A stretch of 5,900 bases of DNA, from the NCBI GenBank assembly GCA_900550025.1, contig URQP01000123.1, forward strand, positions 1 through 5,900. The letters are read 5' to 3'. Position numbers and translations under genes: made by a program. The stretch's first letter is position 1, and every line of letters starts with the position of its first letter. The notes below the pieces were generated by a model. It saw only the letters and a program-made list of their open reading frames with translations, searched no databases and had not been told where the DNA came from. Shown one piece after another: positions 1 through 5,739 of this stretch. The DNA is from an uncultured Porphyromonadaceae bacterium (lineage in GTDB: Bacteria > Bacteroidota > Bacteroidia > Bacteroidales > Muribaculaceae).

Positions 1-72
1 TTCCGGATATAACGATTCAATGATTGAAGTCGTTACTGGAATGGTTCCTATTTCATTTAATTGCCTGTCCAT
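1..72 (-). CDS. N-terminus of an unidentified protein, cut by window edge (possibly AbiEi-like regulator/antitoxin)
   Basis: An open minus-strand frame starts with ATG at 72-70 and reads MDRQLNEIGTIPV..., leaving the window after 24 codons without a stop. A TATATTTG box (TAnnTTTG type) and an AT-rich inverted repeat lie immediately upstream, which supports a real start. The beginning vaguely resembles Bacteroidales proteins annotated as AbiEi-type antitoxins or regulators, which often open with a short 'IGTIPV' stretch before a winged helix. That is memory-based and weak, and 24 residues cannot settle a family. It points away from all other genes here, so it belongs to a separate transcription unit. 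Confidence 0.45.
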   Translation of the reverse strand, partial: MDRQLNEIGTIPVTTSIIESLYPE

Positions 73-76
73 ACTG

Positions 77-84
77 CAAATATA
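77..84 (-). promoter_or_regulatory. Bacteroidetes-type -7 box (TATATTTG) before the left-edge gene
   Basis: On the minus strand, TATATTTG fits the Bacteroidetes -7 consensus TAnnTTTG. It ends only four bases before the ATG at 72, so transcription from it would give a leaderless or almost leaderless mRNA. No convincing -33 TTTG is at the expected distance. An inverted repeat AAATAT-AGCG-ATATTT (78-93) overlaps it and could be an operator, but AT-rich DNA yields such matches by chance. Confidence 0.25.
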
Positions 85-217
85 GCGATATTTTGAACAA
101 TAAAAGAAATAATACTTCTTTTTCTATTCAAATTATTACTGCTAATACAATCTTAAGAAATAGCGATTTCTGTCACATAAGTCGTCATTTGTAACAATCA
201 CTGAAATACTGATCACA

Positions 218-430
218 CAGCAACTAAACTATATTAACCTTATAGCCGGAGAAAAGACCATCAGTTCAACTGAAGTGGTGCATCGCTATCAAATCTCTTC
301 AACGACCTCAATATCCCGCTCAAAGGCTACCCTTATCAAGAATGACATATTGAATAATAAGGCCGGTGAAATCTCATTCCAGGACCCGATTTATGCCTAT
401 TGGTTGAAGACTGAATACTTCGCAAAATAA
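218..430 (+). pseudogene. C-terminal remnant of an AAA-family ATPase (winged-helix tail)
   Basis: The plus-strand frame ending with TAA at 428-430 is open back to 164 but has no ATG, so no normal gene starts here. The translation contains 'AGEKTISSTEVVHRYQ', 'KATLIKNDILNN' and 'FQDPIYAYWLK'. In the family of bacterial and archaeal ATPases with a C-terminal winged helix, this is the usual ending: a helix-turn-helix, then an 'aliphatic-x-DP-aromatic/aliphatic-x-x-W-(L/F)' signature just before the stop. Recognisable similarity begins near 218. The whole P-loop part is absent, and upstream DNA is AT-rich and unrelated. I read it as the 3' end of a deleted gene, probably left by recombination. 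The family call is from memory of the tail signature, without a search. Confidence 0.6.
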
Positions 431-461
431 TCATAATGTCCCGCTCGGTTTCAGAGCCATT

Positions 462-636
462 TTGTACCTTTTCTCATCAAAAAACGCCATTTTTCACAAG
501 TTTTTGTACCGCACATTTTGATATTCAAGAAATTACACTTACTTTTACTTTCCAAAATGGAGGTACAAGCCGAGAATGGTGCTAAAAATCACTAACTTAC
601 ACATTCTCAGATACTTGTCAACCTGCTGATTGTACC
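462..636. repeat. Cluster of four TTGTACC repeats in non-coding DNA
   Basis: TTGTACC occurs at 462-468, 504-510 and 630-636 on the plus strand and inverted at 562-568 (GGTACAA). The first and last copies extend to TTGTACCTTTT. Copies one and two start 42 bases apart, and copies one and four 168 apart, both close to whole numbers of helical turns. A 7-mer is expected about 0.02 times in 175 bases on both strands, so four copies are a real signal. No gene was recognised between 431 and 651. Clustered short repeats at the edge of a truncated gene could be arm-type sites for a tyrosine recombinase or sites for a regulator. No integrase gene is visible, so the role is inference. Confidence 0.55.
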
Positions 637-651
637 TTTTAGAGCGCTATA

Positions 652-837
652 CTATTGATAATCAACGATGTACACATACTGCATCGGGATATTGCTGCAT
701 GGTGTCATATTATGCGGCCGGCTTTCTATCAGACATACAACTGAAAAGGTCTTAAGCAATCCACTGGAAACGAGCGTGACGGCGCGGGCGCATTCCGCGG
801 GTCCCCATCCGGCAGTGAGTTGTATGTACTTTTTCAT
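652..837 (-). pseudogene. prfH: Truncated prfH, N-terminal stub of peptide chain release factor homologue H
   Basis: This frame starts with ATG at 837-835, sharing ATGA with the rtcB stop, the arrangement expected of translationally coupled genes. Its first 29 residues (MKKYIQLTAGWGPAECARAV... to LLK) match the PrfH opening, where a beta strand leads into a G-x-GP-(A/E)-E-C motif. PrfH is normally about 200 residues and carries a GGQ loop that hydrolyses peptidyl-tRNA on damaged ribosomes. Here similarity ends near 748, about 31 unrelated residues follow, and the frame stops at 652. There is no GGQ and no downstream release-factor domain, and shifting the frame does not recover the family. 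The stub cannot act as a release factor. Its proximity to the TTGTACC cluster suggests loss by insertion or deletion at an element boundary. Confidence 0.7.
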
Positions 838-2057
838 TTGGGAATATCTTTAATGTTTAAGCGGGGTTTGACCATCGTAATGACTTCAGCGGTCGGCTCA
901 ATCAGGCGCAATATTTCTTCCATCGGCTTGTATACCTGCGGCGATTCGTCAAGTGTCCCGGGACAAACCGACGTAGAAAATATGCCGTTCATTGATTCCT
1001 CAAAATCCTCCATCCCGATATCCTTCTTTGCGGCATTCCTCGACATGGCACGCCCTGCTCCGTGCGGCGCGGAGCAGTTCCACTCCGCATTTCCCTTACC
1101 CACGCAGATGGCAATCCCGTCACGCATATTGAAAGGCAGGCAGAAGCGCTCACCTTCGGCGGCCTCAACAGCCCCTTTGCGGAGCATGGGATATTCTTCG
1201 CATACGGAAACATAATTGTGAGTAGTGAGTATTGATTCCACGCATTTGGCCTTGCAGAGCTTTTTCAACATAGCGAAAATACGGTCGCGGATGATATGGT
1301 GATTGTAGAGTGCATACGCCTGAACCACAATCATATCGGACAGATAACCGCTAAGCGCGTCACCCCACAGATAACCGACATACTGCGCCCTTTTGGGATT
1401 TGCCGCGACATTGTGCCAATGGTTAGCAACCTTTACCCCTACGTTCCGGGAGCCGCAATGTATCGTCAGCCACGCTTCACGCTCATTGTCATCCTCGCCG
1501 TACTCAATGAAGTGGTTGCCTCCGCCGAGCGTGCCGAGACTTTTATAAAAGATAGCCTCTTGCAACTTTATCCTCCGGCAGAAATCCGAGATAAAGCGGG
1601 CATCTATGCGCGGGGCTTCCACAATCAGTTCCGGAGCAGCCGAACGCGCTTTCTGATATTGCGAGTTAAGGAAACGGAACAGTTCCTTTTCGTTCAGGCT
1701 GTTCTTTTTGCAAATCTCCATACCAGTCGGAATGGCTTCACGGATTCTGTGGTCAAGCAAGGCGTAATCTTCCGGAGCGACTATCGACGAGAGTTTGTGC
1801 ATGGAAATGGTGCATCCGATGTCAACTCCCACGTGATCCGGATTAAGATATGCACCAATCCTGTATGCCGTGCCGACATTGCAGGAATTCCCTGCATGGA
1901 CATCGGGCATTTGGACTATTTTCACCGACTCGAAAGCCGGATGGTCGCATTGCGCCTTTACCCACTGCAAGGCCGCGTCTTCAATATTATCGGTGAATAT
2001 TTCTGCCGAGGTGTATTGTCCTTTGATAACCATATTGTTACGACTTTGGATCGTCAT
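834..2057 (-). CDS. rtcB: RNA-splicing ligase RtcB (PrfH-associated type)
   Basis: RtcB is a cytoplasmic Mn2+- and GTP-dependent ligase that joins RNA ends bearing 3'-phosphate or 2',3'-cyclic phosphate to 5'-OH. The 407 residues match the usual length of bacterial RtcB (about 400). All expected catalytic elements can be seen: MPDVHAG (50-56), metal ligands D79 and C82 in GVDIGCT, H182 in GGGNHF, H200 in IHCGSR, H280 in TTHNY, and the guanylylated histidine H332 in SAPHGAGRAMSR. The protein should therefore be active. The ATG at 2057 gives the full N-terminus. Downstream the stop overlaps the prfH start by ATGA. The PrfH-linked RtcB group repairs 16S rRNA cut in the decoding centre after PrfH clears the ribosome, and the genetic link here places this protein in that group. 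Since prfH is broken, its present role may be broader RNA repair. Confidence 0.95.
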   Translation of the reverse strand: MTIQSRNNMVIKGQYTSAEIFTDNIEDAALQWVKAQCDHPAFESVKIVQMPDVHAGNSCNVGTAYRIGAYLNPDHVGVDIGCTISMHKLSSIVAPEDYALLDHRIREAIPTGMEICKKNSLNEKELFRFLNSQYQKARSAAPELIVEAPRIDARFISDFCRRIKLQEAIFYKSLGTLGGGNHFIEYGEDDNEREAWLTIHCGSRNVGVKVANHWHNVAANPKRAQYVGYLWGDALSGYLSDMIVVQAYALYNHHIIRDRIFAMLKKLCKAKCVESILTTHNYVSVCEEYPMLRKGAVEAAEGERFCLPFNMRDGIAICVGKGNAEWNCSAPHGAGRAMSRNAAKKDIGMEDFEESMNGIFSTSVCPGTLDESPQVYKPMEEILRLIEPTAEVITMVKPRLNIKDIPK

Positions 2058-2139
2058 TAATAATAGCTGTAAAAATATCTTTAGCTCAAATCAGGGACAT
2101 TGACGAACCATGAAGCATTCGACAACTTTCTTCATACCA

Positions 2140-2928
2140 TCAGATGCTTCCTGCAAGATTCGAGTTGATTAGCCGCTCATTCCCTGCATTGACCTCGGTG
2201 TATTCAGGATATGAAACCACGAGACAGTGTTTGTTATATTTACGGGCAAAACGCATGGTATGCCTACTTCCGCTCTGCTGCGGGCATTCTGCTAAAATAA
2301 CAGTACTCGACAATGCTGCCTGCAACCTGTTCCGTGCGACAAGCCTTGCGGGATTGGCTTTCACGCCGAAAGGTTGCTCAGTCAGGATAAGTCCACCGCT
2401 TTCCAAAATTCGTTGCTGGAGAGAGACGTTCTCTTTTGGATGCACGATATTCAGTCCGGAAGCAACAATGGCTATCGTCCGCCCTCCGGCATCAAGGCAA
2501 CCCTCGTGTGCCGCTTTGTCGCAGCCCAATGCAAGACCACTAACGATGATGTTATCTTTTTCCGCAAACTGTTTTCCCAACTCATATGCTTTTCTTAGTC
2601 CGATTGGCGAAGCTGCGCGTGCGCCAATGATAGCTATACGGTTGGCTTTCGGAACGAGAAGCGACATATTACCTAAGCAATGAATCATGGGCGGACAATC
2701 GTGTCCTATCTTTCTGAGTGAATCAGGAAAGCGTTCATCTTGAAATGTCAACGTAGTAACGCCATACTCCTCTTGCATGGATATCACACTTTCAGCTTTG
2801 TCTATGTATGCTTCAAAGGCTTCCGCATATTCTTCCGGTGCAAGATCAGGATTCATTATCCGTGATGATTTCATCCCGGCGTATTGCATACAAAGAATAT
2901 CTTCCTTGCTTAAAATTCTGTCGTTCAT
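2140..2928 (-). CDS. DprA/Smf-like DNA-processing protein, short form
   Basis: This is a Rossmann-like DprA (SLOG superfamily) protein of 262 residues. After a helical N-terminus (1-50) and the usual strand region ending in PPMIHCLGN (79-87), the core shows IAIIGAR (98-104), VSGLALGCDKAAH (129-141), GGRTIAIVASGLN (148-160), the HPKEN turn (163-167), RNR (199-201) and SGSRHT (219-224). Canonical DprA binds ssDNA and loads RecA during transformation; it is about 280-370 residues with extra N- or C-terminal domains. Those are missing here, so this is a stand-alone core. The ending after GNERLIN is odd: a +1 shift near 2150 would give about 22 more residues to a TGA at 2093-2091. It starts 14 bases after the GNAT-AAA+ gene and precedes rtcB by 82 bases. 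A role in defence or nucleotide sensing is as plausible as transformation; I leave out a gene symbol because it may not be the housekeeping dprA. Confidence 0.85.
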   Translation of the reverse strand: MNDRILSKEDILCMQYAGMKSSRIMNPDLAPEEYAEAFEAYIDKAESVISMQEEYGVTTLTFQDERFPDSLRKIGHDCPPMIHCLGNMSLLVPKANRIAIIGARAASPIGLRKAYELGKQFAEKDNIIVSGLALGCDKAAHEGCLDAGGRTIAIVASGLNIVHPKENVSLQQRILESGGLILTEQPFGVKANPARLVARNRLQAALSSTVILAECPQQSGSRHTMRFARKYNKHCLVVSYPEYTEVNAGNERLINSNLAGSI

Positions 2929-2942
2929 ATTATCTTTTGCAA

Positions 2943-4691
2943 TTATAAGTTTCCTCTATAAAGTGATGGTATGTCAATCTCATTGCAAAGACAGCATAAT
3001 TCCGTATCGTCCCAATCGGATTCGACAGTAAAGAAGCCATATCGGTCAGGTTCGCTGGCCACTGTCCTGTATCCTAACCGCTTGCCGATATATGTGGACA
3101 AAGTGGAAGTGGCCTGCCATTCTATTTCCACATTGCAATCGAACATTTCATCTATCAAATCCATATTTTTCTTCGGTTTCTTTTTGCTTTCATCCGTACC
3201 AATGACTTTCCGCAACCAACCTGCAACAGATTCATTGTAAGCCAAATGCGCTTTAATATAGTCTTTCACTTCCTGATGGGACTTCAAGTCGAGATTGCCA
3301 AACCTGATTATCTGCATCCTGTATTTTGCCTTCGGAATGTTCAAAGTAGAATCTGACGGAACAGCCCCCATAATATTGCATTCGTCAATAATAGCTTTCA
3401 AAATGTCTATGGTTGAAATTTCCAGGCTGTCAACCACTTTCAGAACCTCTTCTTTCAACGACGCGTCTTTAAGATTGTCATCTATGACATCATTGACTGC
3501 CCCGGACGATAAATTTGAAAACTCCTTGATATAACGGATACGCCCCGGACGACCCAGAAGGTTTTCGTCAATCGAAAGTTTGTTGGTTGTCAGGATATAC
3601 AATTTCCGCATGTCGTTGTAAACTCCGTCAATCATTTTGAGCAGAACTTCCTGCTCTTCACGGAAAGTTTTTTCCGCTTCGTCGATAAGGATAATGCTCT
3701 CAAAATGCAGCGACTGTATAAATTCCAACATACCGTCAACAGGTTTGGAAATTACAATTACCGGCAGTCCGATACGGTTGCAAAGCAGTTTTGCAGCAAT
3801 GGTCTTGCCTGTACCTTTAATCCCATTAAAAATCACACCGAGATTTTTGTTACTTTCTCTGAAAAGGTCTGATGTCCACGTTTTTATGACTTTTGACAAA
3901 ACCTCCTCGCAGTCAAGGTCATAAATTTTGAAATCAAATCTGAAAGTATCATCTATCTTCTCCAGCCCCAAGCGTCTGGTAGGCTGATGCTCATAGATGC
4001 GGAAGATTCCGTTACCGGGAGACACAAGCAACGAAGCATAGCCGGGAATAGGATAAAGGATTCCGCCCTCATTAATCCATTTTTGCCTTGCCGCAATGGC
4101 CGGATTCTCCTTGCGGACTTTTTCAGCAGGGTTGATGTATTCCTCTTTGTAAAGGGTATAATATTCAAGATCGACAACTTCGTCAAGATAATTCGTGCCG
4201 CATTTCCTTTCCAGACCTTCGTATGTGAAACCGTTTTTCAGAGCAACCCTGCGCGATGCGTCATTCCGCGGCAGGACGGCAATGGTCAGCGAATCCGCCA
4301 TCCGCTCATCGAACAGATAGCGTTTCATTCTCTTCACAACTTCCGTCATATAGCCTTTCCCTCGGGCTTCTTTATGGAGAAAATAACATATCTCGTAATT
4401 GCATTTTTCGCCCGAAACGGTATTTGTCTTGTGCGGTGTGACTTCAAAAACACCGAGAACTTTTTCCGGAAGATTCTTTTCCGAAATGCAGAACATTAGT
4501 CCACTATTCATATCCCTGCGGATTTTCCCTTCAGCCTCGCTAAGCGTATTCATCGGTCTGAAGCCGGTGCTTGCCGCTATTTCCAAGTCGCTCATCAGAA
4601 CGAAAATATCATGTACATCCCTTTCTTGAGGAGTCCTGATGATAAGCCGGACTGTAGCCAACTCAATTTTCCGTGCCTTTGCTTCTTTCAT
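2943..4691 (-). CDS. Fusion of a RimJ/RimL-type GNAT acetyltransferase with a phage-type AAA+ ATPase
   Basis: Starting at the ATG at 4691-4689, the protein has 582 residues. Residues about 8-185 form a GNAT domain of the RimJ/RimL kind: RLIIRTPQERD near the start, a YEICYFLHKEARGKGYMTE stretch with the acetyl-CoA pyrophosphate-binding R-G-K-G (110-113), and N-x-ASRRVALKNGF (143-155). A linker leads into an AAA+ module: Walker A GIKGTGKT (290-297), Walker B ILIDEAE with D337 and E338, sensor-1 TTN (368-370), and GRPGRIRY with arginine-finger candidates R381 and R384. The last 80 or so residues form an unassigned domain with a C-C-L-C cluster. The ATPase half resembles stand-alone AAA proteins of large phages. 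The frame can be extended upstream to a TTG at 4721, but that TTG lies in a promoter-like box. Substrates of both domains are unknown; one guess is an ATPase machine that acetylates a protein or RNA-linked target. Confidence 0.85.
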   Translation of the reverse strand: MKEAKARKIELATVRLIIRTPQERDVHDIFVLMSDLEIAASTGFRPMNTLSEAEGKIRRDMNSGLMFCISEKNLPEKVLGVFEVTPHKTNTVSGEKCNYEICYFLHKEARGKGYMTEVVKRMKRYLFDERMADSLTIAVLPRNDASRRVALKNGFTYEGLERKCGTNYLDEVVDLEYYTLYKEEYINPAEKVRKENPAIAARQKWINEGGILYPIPGYASLLVSPGNGIFRIYEHQPTRRLGLEKIDDTFRFDFKIYDLDCEEVLSKVIKTWTSDLFRESNKNLGVIFNGIKGTGKTIAAKLLCNRIGLPVIVISKPVDGMLEFIQSLHFESIILIDEAEKTFREEQEVLLKMIDGVYNDMRKLYILTTNKLSIDENLLGRPGRIRYIKEFSNLSSGAVNDVIDDNLKDASLKEEVLKVVDSLEISTIDILKAIIDECNIMGAVPSDSTLNIPKAKYRMQIIRFGNLDLKSHQEVKDYIKAHLAYNESVAGWLRKVIGTDESKKKPKKNMDLIDEMFDCNVEIEWQATSTLSTYIGKRLGYRTVASEPDRYGFFTVESDWDDTELCCLCNEIDIPSLYRGNL

Positions 4692-4718
4692 CTTTATGCT
4701 GCTTTTATGATTACAGCA

Positions 4719-4726
4719 CAAAAGTA
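4719..4726 (-). promoter_or_regulatory. Possible -7 promoter box (TACTTTTG) for the GNAT-AAA+ gene and downstream genes
   Basis: TACTTTTG on the minus strand fits TAnnTTTG and lies 27 bases before the ATG at 4691, giving a sensible short leader. It directly follows a hairpin. No clear -33 TTTG is seen at 19-21 bases upstream, where the hairpin lies, so this is a weak call. It matters because it would let genes from 4691 down to 834 be transcribed independently of the two upstream genes. Confidence 0.3.
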
Positions 4727-4763
4727 TTGCAGAGATGTATCAATTAGCGATACACCTCTGCAA
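4727..4763 (-). terminator. 15-bp hairpin between the UDG-like and GNAT-AAA+ genes (terminator or attenuator candidate)
   Basis: Arms 4749-4763 and 4727-4741 surround a 7-base loop (4742-4748). In minus-strand RNA all 15 positions pair, one as a G-U wobble; in plus-strand RNA that position is an A-C mismatch. This favours a function in the transcript of the minus-strand genes. It begins 29 bases after the stop of the UDG-like gene. The tract after it (TACTTTTG) is only partly U-rich, so it is a weak intrinsic terminator at best and could partly attenuate read-through or protect the 3' end of the upstream mRNA. Confidence 0.6.
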
Positions 4764-4792
4764 AATCGTATTGTAAAAGCATCTCCTTGCCG

Positions 4793-5722
4793 TTATTTAC
4801 CTTCGCTGATAATATATTTGGCATATCTTTCTACAAGTTCTTCTATAGTAGTTTTTTTATTTTCATCCAATTCGAAAAAAATCTTTTGTTTTTTTGCTGC
4901 AAGTCCTGAAATGTGAGGAACATGCAGCAATCTTACATCGTCACCGATTAATTCATGACAATAGTCGTATGCCTCATTGCCCACAGCCACTATCCTTTGT
5001 GGATTAACGATTCCTATCTCTTTTTGCAGAATAGCCTTGTATATGCTTTTCTTCTCTTTAGAGTACTCGGCGGATTCTTTATGGTCATATACAAAATATT
5101 TCCTGCAGTCGGTAAGGTAAACGCCATAACCGTGTTCAATAAGTTTTTCAACAAGTAATGCCATTCTGCCACCTCCATTCTTTTTATCTCTCCAACTTTT
5201 ACCATGCAGTCCAAACGGAGATGCCACCAACGCATCTATGCATATATAATCTTCTTTGCGCCCAGTTTTCCCTTTGGGGAATTTATCAACATCAGAATAC
5301 CATGTATTACCTCGCAGTGGATCTTGTGCCACAAGCATAATCCGCCTGTCATTATTTTTCAGGTTGAACCATGTAGGAAGATCAAGGCCTATCGCTCCAC
5401 GTTTTTCTGTGCGTGTAGTCAAATCCTTGAAATCCGGATGAGTTATAGGTATAGGTACGGTAATAGTGTCTTCGTAATAACGGTTCCATCCGGTAGGCGT
5501 AAAAGGCTCTACTCCCGAACTAAACTCCCAAATAGCGTCTTTCAATCCCAGTTTCTGCGCCTCGTCTTTGGAATAATTGAAGAAATTGCGATACATGTCA
5601 TCATATCGCAACTTTATCTTTTCCAATTGTTCTTTGCCTAAAATGTCATTTGCCAGCATTTCGTAAATCCGGCAGGCAATTTCTTTGTCATCTAAGAATG
5701 TAGAATAAAGTGTTGTTTCCAT
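4793..5722 (-). CDS. Divergent uracil-DNA glycosylase superfamily protein
   Basis: The 309-residue protein carries the fold landmarks of the UDG superfamily in order. RIMLVAQDPLRGN (127-139) matches motif 1 (G-Q-D-P type, with D134 in the water-activating position). GVYLTDCRKYF (200-210) matches the 'yxTNxxK' strand, with Asp replacing the usual Asn. PQRIVAVGNEAYDY (241-254) matches the conserved 'vvalG..A' strand. LLHVPHISGLA (265-275) matches motif 2, normally H-P-S, here H270-I-S. The first 110 residues are an extra helical region not typical of small UDGs. UDGs cleave the base-sugar bond of uracil or modified bases; the changed motifs suggest another base or a non-enzymatic role. It starts 17 bases after the phosphoesterase stop, probably in one operon. 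No signal peptide or membrane segment is seen. It is noticeably AT-rich: 16 of 60 bases at 4801-4860 are G or C. Confidence 0.7.
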   Translation of the reverse strand: METTLYSTFLDDKEIACRIYEMLANDILGKEQLEKIKLRYDDMYRNFFNYSKDEAQKLGLKDAIWEFSSGVEPFTPTGWNRYYEDTITVPIPITHPDFKDLTTRTEKRGAIGLDLPTWFNLKNNDRRIMLVAQDPLRGNTWYSDVDKFPKGKTGRKEDYICIDALVASPFGLHGKSWRDKKNGGGRMALLVEKLIEHGYGVYLTDCRKYFVYDHKESAEYSKEKKSIYKAILQKEIGIVNPQRIVAVGNEAYDYCHELIGDDVRLLHVPHISGLAAKKQKIFFELDENKKTTIEELVERYAKYIISEGK

Positions 5723-5739
5723 TGTGATATTTGTTTGAT

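Noticed and set aside
431..651. Possible small RNA or small gene in the gap between the ATPase remnant and the prfH stub
   Set aside because: No sustained reading frame and no promoter plus terminator pair could be made out; only the TTGTACC repeats stand out.
655..665. Short perfect palindrome TTGATAATCAA
   Set aside because: Eleven AT-rich bases inside the prfH stub frame, with no second copy seen; too short to call an operator or attachment site.
820..1215. Plus-strand open frame of 131 codons
   Set aside because: Antisense shadow of the 3' end of rtcB and the prfH start; the GC-rich stretch there lowers stop-codon frequency.
1296..2060. Long plus-strand open frame (254 codons) opposite rtcB
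   Set aside because: It is antisense to a complete RtcB with all catalytic residues, and its translation shows no recognisable family features.
2144..2683. Plus-strand open frame of 179 codons
   Set aside because: Antisense to the DprA-like gene, whose motifs are clear on the other strand.
3987..4499. Plus-strand open frame of 170 codons
   Set aside because: Antisense to the GNAT domain; no plausible protein features of its own.
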